DNA from: an uncultured Pseudomonadota bacterium
Lineage (GTDB): Bacteria > Pseudomonadota > Gammaproteobacteria > Steroidobacterales > Steroidobacteraceae
Assembly: GCA_903879335.1 (NCBI GenBank)
Contig: CAIRLC010000044.1
Coordinates: forward strand, 154,442 to 218,441
Direction: 5' to 3'
DNA: 64,000 nucleotides
Under the pieces are notes generated by a model. That model was not told the DNA's origin. It made no database searches and saw nothing but the letters and a program-made list of their open reading frames with translations. This document shows, in pieces, positions 7,725-17,500 of the stretch. The position numbers were made by a program, and so were the translations under genes. Numbering within the stretch: the first letter of the stretch is position 1; each line of letters starts with the position of its first letter.

Positions 7725-9039
7725 GCCCCGAAACCTCGATCAGCATAGCGCGAGCCCAACGCCGCCGCCCCTCGATCCCGACGCTTTTGACGTGGGATCG
7801 ACGGAAGACTCGTTGCCTAGGCTGGTGGCTGCTGCCGCGCGCTCGGGGGATCTCTTTCGTATCCATGCGCCAGGACGCCGATCCGATACGTGGATTCTGA
7901 ATAACCCAGCCGACATCAAGCGGGTTCTGGTCACCAATCACCGCAACTACACCAAAGGCGTAGGCCTTGATCGTGTCCGTATCCTGCTCGGTGACGGGAT
8001 CATGACCAGCGAGGGTGACTTGTGGCGGCGCCAACGTCGCATGATCCAGCCCTTCTTCCATCGGCGGGTCATCGAGTCGTTTGCGGAAATCATCGAGGTG
8101 CAAGTCGAGCGGCGCATGGCCCTGTGGGAATCTGCCGCGCAGACCGGATCGCCGATCTCCATCACCTCAGAAATGAGCGAAATGACGCTCGAGATCATCT
8201 TGCGGGCCATATTTAGCGTCGATCTTGAATGGCTCACTGAGCGTATGGGACAAAATCCCTTTGCCTTAGTCACCGAGCATGCGGCTCGCGACCTGCAATT
8301 TGCCTATCGCTTCCGCGGTCTGGTGCGATTGGTCGGAGACTTGGTGAATCGCAGACGGTCAGAAGGGCTCGAGCGCCACGACTTTCTCGGCATGCTGATG
8401 GCCGCCCGCGATAAAGAAACGGGCGCCCCGATGCCTGACCGGGAACTTCTCGACGAGGCCATGACCCTGATCGTTGCGGGCCATGAGACCAGTGCGAGCG
8501 CTCTAAACTGGACGTGGTACCTACTTGCCACACACCCTGAAGCCGATGCTCAGGTCGCTCAGGAATTGGCTCAGCTCGATCCTGCGGCAAGGCTCTCCTA
8601 CGCGGACGCTGAGTCATTACGACACACGCAAGCTGCAATCCTTGAAGCAATGCGCCTTTATCCACCCGGCTGGATTCTCAGCCGACGCGCGATTGCGGAT
8701 GACGTGCTGTCTGGACATCGGATTACCGCGGGCACAGACCTCCTGTTGAGCCCCTACCTGATCCAACGCCATGCAGCGCATTGGGACTCACCCGAGAGTT
8801 ATCGTCCGGAGCGGTTTTTGTTGGATGACCCTCGAGACCGATGGATCTATATTCCATTCGCGGCGGGTCCTCGACACTGCGTCGGCGAAAATTTTGCGAT
8901 GTATGAAATGACTGTGCACGTCGCGCGCGTCGCGGCACGCTGGCGCATGGAATACCTAGACGACGGCCCGCTCGATATTGAAGCGGCAATCAACCTGCGG
9001 ACACGCGGCGATTTACGCATGCGCCTGCACCCTCGCTGA
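7723..9039 (+). CDS. Cytochrome P450
   Basis: A 438-residue soluble P450 with all hallmark elements: the oxygen-binding I-helix AGHETSAS (about residue 252), the ExxR motif EAMRLYPP (about 308), the PERF meander and the heme loop FAAGPRHCVGENFAM with the axial thiolate Cys386. The N-terminal WRRQRRMIQPFFHRR segment is the C-helix that contacts heme propionates. It resembles fatty-acid-hydroxylating bacterial P450s. It is the first gene of a plus-strand operon with an acyl-AMP ligase-carrier fusion, so a carrier-bound acyl chain is a reasonable substrate (inference). The ATG lies head to head with the transferase start and lacks a clear ribosome-binding site, so the true start could be slightly downstream. 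No ferredoxin or reductase gene is nearby. Confidence 0.94.
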   Translation: MPRNLDQHSASPTPPPLDPDAFDVGSTEDSLPRLVAAAARSGDLFRIHAPGRRSDTWILNNPADIKRVLVTNHRNYTKGVGLDRVRILLGDGIMTSEGDLWRRQRRMIQPFFHRRVIESFAEIIEVQVERRMALWESAAQTGSPISITSEMSEMTLEIILRAIFSVDLEWLTERMGQNPFALVTEHAARDLQFAYRFRGLVRLVGDLVNRRRSEGLERHDFLGMLMAARDKETGAPMPDRELLDEAMTLIVAGHETSASALNWTWYLLATHPEADAQVAQELAQLDPAARLSYADAESLRHTQAAILEAMRLYPPGWILSRRAIADDVLSGHRITAGTDLLLSPYLIQRHAAHWDSPESYRPERFLLDDPRDRWIYIPFAAGPRHCVGENFAMYEMTVHVARVAARWRMEYLDDGPLDIEAAINLRTRGDLRMRLHPR

Positions 9040-9067
9040 CGCACAGCGTCTGAACGGAAGAGACTGA

Positions 9068-11023
9068 ATGTCACACGACACCCTAATTGATATTCTCGAA
9101 TCTAATCGCGATGCGGAGCGGGCGATTCATTACCTTGAGGGTGAACACGACCGTCGCAAAGTGTCCTATGGAGCGCTGTACGAGAACGCACTCGGCATTT
9201 TGGGCCACCTACAAGCGGCAGGCGCAGTCGCTGGCGACAAAATGATCATCTTCTTGAACAACAATCAGCACTTCATTGAAGGCTTTTGGGGTGCTTTGGC
9301 AGGCGGCGTGATTCCAGTGCCCCTTGCAGTCGGCATCTCGGATGAGCATCGCCACAAGTTACTCCGTATTGCTCGTAAGCTCGGCAATCCGCTGGTTTAT
9401 ACCGACAGGCGCAATCTCGAACGGATTGGCGCGTTTGCCGCCACCGTTGGCGAATCAGAAACGTTCTCAAAATTAGAGCAGCGTGCGGTTCTTGTAGAAA
9501 ACTTGGGCGATCTTTCTCAGCGCGGTCAGCCCGTACGCAGGCGCGCAGAAGACACCGCTTTCATTCAATTCTCCTCTGGATCGACCAGCTCGCCGAAAGG
9601 CGTTGTTCTCACACACGGCAATGTCATTGCGAATCTGCGCGGCGCGACAGCGGGTGCACACTTTAACTCTTACGATGTCTCTCTGAGCTGGATGCCGCTC
9701 ACTCACGACATGGGCCTCATCGGCAAGCATATTTTTATGTTTGCTAATCGCATCGAAAATCACTTGATGCCCACGGAACTTTTCATTCGGCGCCCACTCC
9801 TGTGGCCGAAATTTGCCTCAGACATCGGCGCAACAATTTTGTCTTCGCCGAACTTTGGCTATCGACACTTTTTGAAGGTGTTGGATGGACGACCGCTTGA
9901 GGGTGTTGATCTATCGGCCGTACGCGTCATGTTCAACGGCGCTGAACCAATTTCAGTCGCTTTGTGCGACGAGTTCATGACCCAGATGGCACCTTACGGC
10001 TTGAAGCGTCACGCCATGTTTCCCGTTTATGGTCTGGCCGAAGCCACACTCGCCGTGACGTTCCCCGTGCCGGGAAGCGCGTATCAGCACCGCAACTTCA
10101 ATCGACATCAATTAAATCCCGGCGCCATGGCTGGATTTGCTGCCGCAGACTCGACGGATGCGCTGCCACTGATGAGCGTCGGCCGACCCATTCCTGGTAC
10201 TGAAGTTCGCATCACGACAGCAGACGACAGCGCTGCGACCGAAGGCTCGGTCGGCCGTATTCTGATTCGCGGCGGCAATGTGACAGCCGGGTATTACGAG
10301 GATCCGGAAGCCAATGCCCGAGCCATCACTCCGGACGGATGGCTCGACACTGGGGATCTCGGCGTCGTCGTCGAGGGCGACCTGTACGTGACGGGTCGCG
10401 CGAAGGAAATCATTTTCGTTAACGGTCAAAATTACTTTCCCCATGACCTAGAAGGTATTGCGCAGCAAGCACAGGGTCTGGAGTTGGGCAAAGTGGTGGC
10501 TGCGGGATGCCGGCCCGCGGGCGCCGAAGGTGATGAGCTCACGTTCTTCGTCCTGCATCGCGGCTCTATCGAAGAATTCTTGCCGGTCGCGCAAGAAGTC
10601 ACCCGCCTTGTGAATGAGCACGCGGGTCTCGAGGTTGCTCACGTTGTACCGGTCAAGCGCATCCCTAAAACCACCAGCGGCAAAATCCAACGAGTCGCGC
10701 TTGAGCAAGCCTTCGTTGAAGGTGAATTCGCGGCAGACCTCGCGGCACTGGATCAGCTACGCAACACCCAACATGTCCATCGCGACGCCGGTGACGGGAT
10801 TGAAGCCAGAGTCCTGGCCATCTGTGTCGAAGCGCTGGCCGGCAAATCTGTCGAATTAGACGACAACCTCTTCGAGATCGGGGCGAGTTCGCTTACGTTG
10901 ATCCAGATTCATGAAGAGATCGATCGGCAGTTCCCGGGCGCCATTGATCTGACCGAACTGTTCGATTATCCAACGGCAGCTCAGTTAGCGGCGCATCTCG
11001 CCACCAAAGTCGCCGCAGGTTAA
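9068..11023 (+). CDS. Fatty acyl-AMP ligase fused to an acyl carrier domain
   Basis: A 651-residue two-domain protein. Residues about 1-565 form an ANL-superfamily adenylating enzyme with the ATP loop SSGSTSSPKG (about 169-178), SWMPLTHDMGLIG, the VYGLAEATLAV motif, DTGDLGVVVEGDLYVTGR and the catalytic Lys in TTSGKIQRVAL. The order and spacing look like long-chain acyl-AMP ligases that load lipids onto carriers rather than CoA. Residues about 575-651 are a carrier domain with the phosphopantetheine serine in DNLFEIGASSLTLIQ (Ser608). It would activate a fatty acid and load it on its own carrier arm. Start supported by GGAAGAG 7 bases upstream. No ketosynthase, condensation or thioesterase domain follows. 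Confidence 0.9.
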   Translation: MSHDTLIDILESNRDAERAIHYLEGEHDRRKVSYGALYENALGILGHLQAAGAVAGDKMIIFLNNNQHFIEGFWGALAGGVIPVPLAVGISDEHRHKLLRIARKLGNPLVYTDRRNLERIGAFAATVGESETFSKLEQRAVLVENLGDLSQRGQPVRRRAEDTAFIQFSSGSTSSPKGVVLTHGNVIANLRGATAGAHFNSYDVSLSWMPLTHDMGLIGKHIFMFANRIENHLMPTELFIRRPLLWPKFASDIGATILSSPNFGYRHFLKVLDGRPLEGVDLSAVRVMFNGAEPISVALCDEFMTQMAPYGLKRHAMFPVYGLAEATLAVTFPVPGSAYQHRNFNRHQLNPGAMAGFAAADSTDALPLMSVGRPIPGTEVRITTADDSAATEGSVGRILIRGGNVTAGYYEDPEANARAITPDGWLDTGDLGVVVEGDLYVTGRAKEIIFVNGQNYFPHDLEGIAQQAQGLELGKVVAAGCRPAGAEGDELTFFVLHRGSIEEFLPVAQEVTRLVNEHAGLEVAHVVPVKRIPKTTSGKIQRVALEQAFVEGEFAADLAALDQLRNTQHVHRDAGDGIEARVLAICVEALAGKSVELDDNLFEIGASSLTLIQIHEEIDRQFPGAIDLTELFDYPTAAQLAAHLATKVAAG

Positions 11024-11039
11024 GGAAAGCGCAATCCCC

Positions 11040-12044
11040 ATGGCGCCGCACCGGCAAAACTCAAGCGCTTACCACTGGCCTTTGTGGCTGACACGGGCGC
11101 CTGTACCGGTGCTCATGGCCTTGGTCCTCGTGCTGTCTTTGGCCGTTTTGTACGTCGAATTACCGGGTCGTCCTCTGATTTTGCACGCCGTGCAAAAACT
11201 CGGTCACCCGGTCGTGTTTGGCCTTATCGCAACCGGTTTGTTCGGTATTCGCCGGCGCTTACGGCCATTCGGCGGCGTCCTCGGCGACTATCTGCCTACG
11301 CTGATCGTCGGCACGGCGCTGGGGTTCTTCACTGAAATCGCTCAGGTCGTGACCCACCGAGACCCAGCACTCAAAGATGTCATGCTCGATGTCAGAGGCA
11401 TTACCTGTGCGCTGGCACTGCTGGCCGCCTTTGATCCCCGTTGCCGGCGCAGCATCGATCGCCTGCGCTCGAAACATGCGTTTTTAGCCGTCGCGGCCCT
11501 CATCGCCGCTGCCGCGCTGGCACCGGTGGCCTGGGTTTCGGCAGCGTATATCCAGCGCGCGTGGACCGCTCCAACACTCTTCGAACCCCGTAGCGCTTTA
11601 GACTTACTGCTCGTCTCGCTCACCGACACTGCACCCGACCTAGGTAAGATCCCAGTACCCCTCGCGCATACGGCTGGTGAGAAGGGACTACGCGTTCCGC
11701 TCACGACCAGGCCCTATGCGGGGGTTTCCCTTGACGAGCCGCTCGCCGACTGGCGCCCCTATCACTCGCTGCGGTTAGATGTAATTAACCCCACCCGCTC
11801 TGAATTAGCCTTACATGTCAGGGTGCAGGACCGTAACCACGACGGTAACGCGACGGATCGTTATGAAGGCTTACAGGTCGTGGCGCCCATGTCGCGCCGC
11901 TCCATAGAGATCCAGCTCGCCGATATTGCCTCGGCACCGAGCCGCAGGACACTCGATTTGGGCCATATATCGGGCGTGACACTCTACAAAGTCGGCGGCG
12001 AAGGCCCGCGCGAACTGTGGCTCGGAAAGATCGGGCTGTACTAG
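11040..12044 (+). CDS. VanZ-like membrane protein with C-terminal extracytoplasmic domain
   Basis: A 334-residue protein. The first 130 residues contain four membrane helices with the VanZ-family pattern (HPVVFGLIATGLFG, then GFFTEIAQVVTHRDPALKDVMLDVRG). A fifth helix at about 140-165 is followed by a roughly 170-residue domain rich in beta-type sequence (LADWRPYHSLRLDVINPTRS...LHVRVQDRNHD), like a carbohydrate-binding sandwich. The biochemical role of VanZ domains is unknown outside teicoplanin resistance. It begins 16 bases after the acyl-AMP ligase gene and completes the P450/ligase operon, so it may anchor, export or present the lipid product (inference). Confidence 0.78.
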   Translation: MAPHRQNSSAYHWPLWLTRAPVPVLMALVLVLSLAVLYVELPGRPLILHAVQKLGHPVVFGLIATGLFGIRRRLRPFGGVLGDYLPTLIVGTALGFFTEIAQVVTHRDPALKDVMLDVRGITCALALLAAFDPRCRRSIDRLRSKHAFLAVAALIAAAALAPVAWVSAAYIQRAWTAPTLFEPRSALDLLLVSLTDTAPDLGKIPVPLAHTAGEKGLRVPLTTRPYAGVSLDEPLADWRPYHSLRLDVINPTRSELALHVRVQDRNHDGNATDRYEGLQVVAPMSRRSIEIQLADIASAPSRRTLDLGHISGVTLYKVGGEGPRELWLGKIGLY

Positions 12045-12129
12045 GGCGAATAGCGACTGAACAGACCGCCCAGAGCGCCTGGATGCCCGCTAGGGCTTCC
12101 CTCGATCGCCTACGGCCTATCGAGAGGAA

Positions 12130-12205
12130 TGGTGCCGGTGGAGGGAGTCGAACCCCCGACCTCTCGCTTACGAAGCGACTGCTCTACCAACTGAGCTACA
12201 CCGGC
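12130..12205 (-). tRNA. tRNA-Thr (anticodon CGT)
   Basis: A 76-nt cloverleaf on the minus strand including encoded CCA. The acceptor GCCGGTG pairs with CACCGGC, the D arm is GCTC...GAGC, the anticodon loop is TTCGTAA with anticodon CGT, and the T arm is GGGGG-TTCGACT-CCCTC. It closely resembles E. coli thrW, including the non-paired 27-43 position. It lies between VanZ (convergent) and ispH. Confidence 0.95.
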
Positions 12206-12258
12206 GAAGGGCGCGAAGTATACGAGACCTGAGGTTCGACAGCAACGCACCCAGACAA

Positions 12259-13209
12259 TCAAGTCACAGAGGCAGCCTTACGCAACGGTTTAGGTAGCGC
12301 AAAAACGACATGCTCTTCCCGCCCGGGGAGCTCTAAAGCGGGTTCTCCGCCCCACTCCTGCAATCGCGCGACTACATCACCAACCAATATTTCTGGCGCG
12401 GAGGCCCCGGCCGTCACACCAACAGCACTGACCCCCGCGAACCAATCAGGGTCTAAGTCGGCCGCGCCGTCGACGAGATAGCCTCGAATGCCACGCTTTT
12501 CAGCGATCTCGCGCAGACGGTTCGAATTCGAGCTGGACTTGGAGCCAACCACGATGACCACCTGACAGCGTTCAACGAGTTGTTTGACCGCGTCCTGGCG
12601 ATTTTGCGTGGCGTAGCAGATGTCCTCGCGCCGAGGCGCGACGAGTTCAGGGAAGCGAGTCTGCAATGCTTCCACAATCCGCGCCGTATCATCGACCGAG
12701 AGCGTCGTCTGGGTCACAAAGGCAAGACGAGAGGGATCTCTCACGACCAATCGACTCACGTCGTCCGTCGTCTCAACCAGGTAGATACATCCACCGGCCG
12801 ACACGTCGAACTGACCCATCGTGCCCTCCACCTCCGGGTGTCCGGCATGCCCGATCAAGATCACTTCACGCCCATCGCGGGCATGACGTACAACCTCTAA
12901 GTGCACCTTAGTGACTAAAGGGCATGTGGCATCAAAAACCGAAAATCCGCGCAAGTCCGCTTCGGCCCGAACGGCCTGGGACACACCATGCGCACTGAAA
13001 ATGATGGTGGCGCCCGGAGGAACGTCAGAAAGTTCCTCAACAAAAACAGCCCCAAGACCGCGCAACCGTTCCACGACGTATCGATTGTGCACAACTTCAT
13101 GACGCACAAATATCGGCGCGCCGAACAGTTCGATCGCGCGCTCGACAATCTCAATGGCGCGATCGACGCCTGCACAAAAACCGCGGGGATTCGCCAAATG
13201 TATGCGCAT
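12259..13209 (-). CDS. ispH: 4-hydroxy-3-methylbut-2-enyl diphosphate reductase
   Basis: A 316-residue [4Fe-4S] enzyme, the last step of the MEP pathway to IPP and DMAPP. The three cluster cysteines are in [22 protein letters not shown] and the later CYATQNRQ region; the substrate-binding HEVVHN and SHGV-type histidines and the [14 protein letters not shown] loop are all present. The ATG overlaps the lspA stop by one base (TGATG), indicating translational coupling. The fkpB gene that lies between lspA and ispH in E. coli is absent here. Confidence 0.96.
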   Translation of the reverse strand: MRIHLANPRGFCAGVDRAIEIVERAIELFGAPIFVRHEVVHNRYVVERLRGLGAVFVEELSDVPPGATIIFSAHGVSQAVRAEADLRGFSVFDATCPLVTKVHLEVVRHARDGREVILIGHAGHPEVEGTMGQFDVSAGGCIYLVETTDDVSRLVVRDPSRLAFVTQTTLSVDDTARIVEALQTRFPELVAPRREDICYATQNRQDAVKQLVERCQVVIVVGSKSSSNSNRLREIAEKRGIRGYLVDGAADLDPDWFAGVSAVGVTAGASAPEILVGDVVARLQEWGGEPALELPGREEHVVFALPKPLRKAASVT

Positions 13210-13700
13210 CAGTTCCTCGGGTACCGGCTGTCGAGAATTGCATCAAAGATCAGGAAGGCAGCGCCAACCGTAATCGCAGAGTCAGCGACGTTAAAGGCAG
13301 GGAACCACCAAGAGTCGTACCAGTGGACGTGGATAAAATCGACCACATAGCCGTAGTGGATGCGATCGATCGCATTCCCAAGCGCGCCACCCGCCACGAG
13401 GGCTAAACCTGACGGCACAATCCAACGAACCATCGATTCCATGCGATAGAGCCAAACGGTGATCGCCGCAGACACAACGATCGCTAGGGCAAGAAACAGA
13501 TATTTTTGCCAACCGCCCGCTTGATCAAGAAAGCTGAATGCTGCGCCTCGATTATGCAATCGAGTAATTTCGAGCATTGGGGGCAAGATGGGTAGGCGCT
13601 CAAATAGCTCCATGGATGCGACCACCCAAGCCTTGACCGCTTGATCCACCAGGATTGTGGATCCCGCAAGCCAAAGCCATCTCAGTTGTCCGTAGCGCAT
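13209..13700 (-). CDS. lspA: Lipoprotein signal peptidase II
   Basis: An inner-membrane aspartyl protease of about 163 residues that cleaves signal peptides of diacylglyceryl-modified prolipoproteins. It has four hydrophobic segments and the conserved [23 protein letters not shown] and [11 protein letters not shown] motifs carrying the two catalytic aspartates. I chose the ATG at 13700 because a GGGTGAT sequence sits at good spacing upstream. An in-frame ATG at 13706 is possible, and the frame stays open further into ileS. It lies 14 bases after the ileS stop, in the conserved ribF-ileS-lspA-ispH operon. Confidence 0.93.
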   Translation of the reverse strand: MRYGQLRWLWLAGSTILVDQAVKAWVVASMELFERLPILPPMLEITRLHNRGAAFSFLDQAGGWQKYLFLALAIVVSAAITVWLYRMESMVRWIVPSGLALVAGGALGNAIDRIHYGYVVDFIHVHWYDSWWFPAFNVADSAITVGAAFLIFDAILDSRYPRN

Positions 13701-13714
13701 AAGCATCACCCGTG

Positions 13715-16531
13715 TTAAGCGAAACGACGGGTCTCGCCCGTACCAGACACATTCTGTGCGCAACGCGCGCATGCATCGGGGTGACCGTCGACACTGCCGA
13801 CATCTGCACGCTTATGCCAGCAACGCACGCACTTACGTTCGGCGCTGGGCGCGACAGCAATCCAGACATCATCACCAACTTGCGGAGCGACCGCAGCTGC
13901 CTCCGGCGCAGGCCCTCGATGCAAGCGGACCTCGGAAGTGATCAGCGCAAAGCGCAGTTCTTCTCCCAACGACGACAACCGCGCATAGCGATCATCACTG
14001 GCCCAAAGATCAACAATCGCATCGAGTGGACCGCCAATCTCGCCCTGCACGCGCAAGGGCTCAAGGACGCGAGCCACATCTGCCTTGATCGCAATCACTT
14101 CATCCCATGCGACGGCTGCGCCAACCGTATCTTCTGGGAACCGGTGCCATTGACCGAGGAACACAGAATCCGGTCGACCGGAGACCGCTGGCATCGCTTG
14201 CCAAATTTCTTCGGCCGTAAACGACAAAATTGGCGCCAGCCAAGCCACCATCGCTTCGGCGATATGCCAAAGTGCCGTCTGTGCTGAACGGCGCGCGTGA
14301 CTCTGCTTCGGTGTGGTGTAGAGGCGATCTTTAATGACGTCGAGGTAAAACGCCCCCAAATCCACCACGCAGAAATTGTGAATGCGCTGGTAGATCAGAT
14401 GAAAATCGTAGGTGCGATAGGCCTCAACAATCTCAGCCTGTACTTCCCTTGCGCGAGCCAACGCCCATCGATCCAAGTCGACTAATTCACTCGGCGGTAT
14501 CGCGTCACGGGTCGGCTCGAAGCTCTCAAGATTACCCAACAAGAAGCGGACCGTATTGCGCATACGTCGGTAAGAGTCCGCCATGCGCTTCAGGATCTCA
14601 TCCGAGACCGCAATCTCGTTGGCATAGTCAGTCGCTGCGACCCAGAGGCGGAGCACGTCTGCCCCGAGCGCGCCAATAACTTTCTGGGGAACGATCGTGT
14701 TCCCCAGAGACTTGGACATCTTTCTGCCCTTGTCGTCTACCGTAAAGCCGTGGGTCAACACACCTCGATAGGGAGCATGACGATGGATCGCGACCGAGGT
14801 GAGCAATGACGAGTGGAACCAGCCGCGATGTTGGTCGGAGCCCTCCAGATACAAATCGGCTGGGGAATGGATCTCAGGGAAGAGGTGCGCGACGCACCAA
14901 TGCATCATTCCTGAGTCAACCCAAACGTCCATGACGTCTTTGGACTTTTCATAACTCGCCGCCTCATCCCCGAGCAATTCTTGGGCATCGAGATCAAACC
15001 ACGCGTCAATACCATCCACTTCGACGCGAGCAGCGACCGCCTCAATGAGTTCCACCGTGCGCGGATGTAATTCGCCAGTCTCTCGATGCAAGAAAAATGG
15101 AATTGGAACACCCCACGTCCGCTGACGCGAAATGCACCAATCAGGGCGCGACTCAATCATGCTGTAGATTCGGTTCTCACCCCACTTCGGTGTGAACTGA
15201 ACCCGGCGAATCTCAGCCAAAGCGTCCTGACGAAGCGTCTCACGCTCCATGCTGATGAACCACTGCGGTGTCGCTCGGAAAATCAAAGGCGATTTATGGC
15301 GCCAGCAATGGGGATAACTGTGTTGATACGGTTTATGCGCCAGCAAAACGCCACGTTCCGACAACAATGCAACGACCTTTGCATTGGCCTCGAATACTTG
15401 TTCACCCGCAAACAAGGGCGTTGATGCGAGGTAGCGACCGTCTCCACCGACGGGATTGTCGACGGGCAGTCCGTAGCGCTGGCCGACGATATAGTCGTCC
15501 AGACCGTGCGCAGGCGCAGTGTGTACTCCACCCGTTCCGGCATCCACCGTGACATGCTCGCCCAGAATGACAGGGACGGAACGCTCGTAGAATGGGTGCC
15601 GCAACATCAACCGTTCAAGGACAGAGCCTTTGACCCGAGCCAACTCCATTGAACTCTCGATTCCGGCCCGCGCTAGAACGCCGCCTAACAAGTCCAAGGC
15701 AACGATCAGAATTTCCGACCCAACGTCAGCCAGAACGTACTCAAATTCCGGATGAAAGGACACAGCCTGGCTCGCTGGCAGGGTCCAAGGCGTGGTCGTC
15801 CAAATGACGACATGGGCCGACTTATCGAGCGCCGGCAGTCCAACCCTTTGGGCTAGATCCGCCAGATCAATCACAGCATATCGAACGTCAATACTTGGGC
15901 TCGTACGATCCTCGTATTCGACTTCGGCCTCGGCCAATGAAGAGCGACAGTCCAAACACCAGTGCACGGGCTTGTAGCCTTTGTAGACGTGCCCACGCTC
16001 AACAATCTTCGAGAAGGCACGCAGCTGTTGCGCCTCATAGCCCGGCAGCATCGTGAGGTAAGGTCGATCCCAATCGCCCATCACCCCCAACCGAATAAAG
16101 TCTGCTCGTTGGCCGTCAACCTGTTTACCGGCGTACTGCCGGCATGCAGCGCGAAATGCTTTCGCATCGATTTTGGCCCCTACGCGGCCGTGAGTTTTCT
16201 CGACTTGATGCTCAATCGGCAATCCGTGACAGTCCCAACCGGGCACGTAGGGTGCGTCATAGCCGTCCAGCGTGCGCGATTTAACGACGATGTCTTTTAG
16301 GATCTTATTAACCGCATGCCCGATGTGGATCGATCCATTGGCGTATGGAGGGCCGTCGGCCAAGATAAACGTCGGTCGCCCTTTGGCAGCCGCGCGCAAT
16401 TGCCCATAAATATCCTTGGACTTCCAGAACTCTAACCACCGCGGTTCCCGATTGGAAAGATCCGCCTTCATTGGAAAGTCGGTCTGGGGCAAATTGATTG
16501 TGTGCTTATAGTCCACGGAATTCTCACTCAT
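13715..16531 (-). CDS. ileS: Isoleucyl-tRNA synthetase
   Basis: A 938-residue class I synthetase. Seen are the HIGH motif in [15 protein letters not shown] (about residue 67), the editing domain, the KMSKS motif in [13 protein letters not shown] (about residue 600) and the C-terminal zinc finger [12 protein letters not shown]...CARCAQNV. The length matches the bacterial enzyme of the E. coli type. Its ATG overlaps the ribF stop by 4 bases (ATGA), so translation is coupled to ribF. Confidence 0.97.
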   Translation of the reverse strand: MSENSVDYKHTINLPQTDFPMKADLSNREPRWLEFWKSKDIYGQLRAAAKGRPTFILADGPPYANGSIHIGHAVNKILKDIVVKSRTLDGYDAPYVPGWDCHGLPIEHQVEKTHGRVGAKIDAKAFRAACRQYAGKQVDGQRADFIRLGVMGDWDRPYLTMLPGYEAQQLRAFSKIVERGHVYKGYKPVHWCLDCRSSLAEAEVEYEDRTSPSIDVRYAVIDLADLAQRVGLPALDKSAHVVIWTTTPWTLPASQAVSFHPEFEYVLADVGSEILIVALDLLGGVLARAGIESSMELARVKGSVLERLMLRHPFYERSVPVILGEHVTVDAGTGGVHTAPAHGLDDYIVGQRYGLPVDNPVGGDGRYLASTPLFAGEQVFEANAKVVALLSERGVLLAHKPYQHSYPHCWRHKSPLIFRATPQWFISMERETLRQDALAEIRRVQFTPKWGENRIYSMIESRPDWCISRQRTWGVPIPFFLHRETGELHPRTVELIEAVAARVEVDGIDAWFDLDAQELLGDEAASYEKSKDVMDVWVDSGMMHWCVAHLFPEIHSPADLYLEGSDQHRGWFHSSLLTSVAIHRHAPYRGVLTHGFTVDDKGRKMSKSLGNTIVPQKVIGALGADVLRLWVAATDYANEIAVSDEILKRMADSYRRMRNTVRFLLGNLESFEPTRDAIPPSELVDLDRWALARAREVQAEIVEAYRTYDFHLIYQRIHNFCVVDLGAFYLDVIKDRLYTTPKQSHARRSAQTALWHIAEAMVAWLAPILSFTAEEIWQAMPAVSGRPDSVFLGQWHRFPEDTVGAAVAWDEVIAIKADVARVLEPLRVQGEIGGPLDAIVDLWASDDRYARLSSLGEELRFALITSEVRLHRGPAPEAAAVAPQVGDDVWIAVAPSAERKCVRCWHKRADVGSVDGHPDACARCAQNVSGTGETRRFA

Positions 16532-17466
16532 GCGGCATGCGCCGCAAGTATCTGGCGGGCACGTAAGGCGTCCGCGTGCATCTGAGCCACGAGCGCGGGC
16601 AGCGAATCAAAGCGCTCTTCATCACGCAATCGCGCAATGAATTCCACCTCAATCCGCTGACCATACAGGTCGCCATTGAAATCAAAAATATTCACTTCGA
16701 GCAGAGGCTCGATGCCCCCAACCGTCGGCCGTGTTCCGACCGATGCCACTGCATTGAGCGGCCCGGGATGGCCTGACACGCCATAGACGCGAACGGCATA
16801 GATCCCCGAAAGCTCAACCGCACGCGAGTGCAGCCGCAGGTTCGCTGTCGGGAATCCCAATTCACGACCTAAGCGCTGGCCGTGACCGACGCGGCCGGCC
16901 AGTGAGTAGGCGCGACCCAAAAGCGTCGACGCGGCCGCTAAGTCACCAGTGGCCACCGCCGCGCGCACGCGAGTGCTCGACACTCGATCACCAGCGGCGT
17001 CCACGGTCGGCACTTCAGTGACACTGAAATGGAGCGACTCGCCCGCGCGACGCAGCGACTCCACATCACCGGCGCGCCCCGCCCCGTAACGAAAGCCTGC
17101 GCCGATGACGACGTGCCGAACGTCGAGTCCCTGGGCGAGCACGGTGGTGGCGAAATCGTCCGGACTCATGCGCCGCAGTTCATGGTCGAAATTCAGGACT
17201 ATGAGCTCCGCCACGCCCAAACGGGCCAAGGCAACGGCCTTGTCCGTCACCCGCATCAACCGTTTCGGCGCACCCAGCGGATCAAAAACTTCCCGGGGAT
17301 GGGGCTCGAAGGTGATAACGGCGACGGATTGGCCAGACATTGCAACATCACGGGCAGCGGCCACCAGAGCCTGATGGCCCAGATGCACGCCGTCAAAATT
17401 GCCGATAGCGACGACTCGGCCTGATTCGCCAGCTCGCGCCACCTGATATCCACGCCTGATCTGCAT
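16528..17466 (-). CDS. ribF: Bifunctional riboflavin kinase / FAD synthetase
   Basis: A 312-residue enzyme making FMN and FAD. The N-terminal adenylyltransferase domain has [14 protein letters not shown] (nucleotide-binding) and [12 protein letters not shown]. The C-terminal kinase domain has [20 protein letters not shown] and [12 protein letters not shown]. It is first of the ribF-ileS-lspA-ispH group and begins 34 bases after the murJ stop on the same strand. Confidence 0.96.
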   Translation of the reverse strand: MQIRRGYQVARAGESGRVVAIGNFDGVHLGHQALVAAARDVAMSGQSVAVITFEPHPREVFDPLGAPKRLMRVTDKAVALARLGVAELIVLNFDHELRRMSPDDFATTVLAQGLDVRHVVIGAGFRYGAGRAGDVESLRRAGESLHFSVTEVPTVDAAGDRVSSTRVRAAVATGDLAAASTLLGRAYSLAGRVGHGQRLGRELGFPTANLRLHSRAVELSGIYAVRVYGVSGHPGPLNAVASVGTRPTVGGIEPLLEVNIFDFNGDLYGQRIEVEFIARLRDEERFDSLPALVAQMHADALRARQILAAHAA

Positions 17467-17500
17467 TCGATCCGTCTTCCGCGCCTAATCTAGTTGCTGA

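Noticed and set aside
12084..12129. Hairpin CTCGAT...ATCGAG downstream of tRNA-Thr as a terminator
   Set aside because: Only six confident pairs with no T-run; too weak to list.
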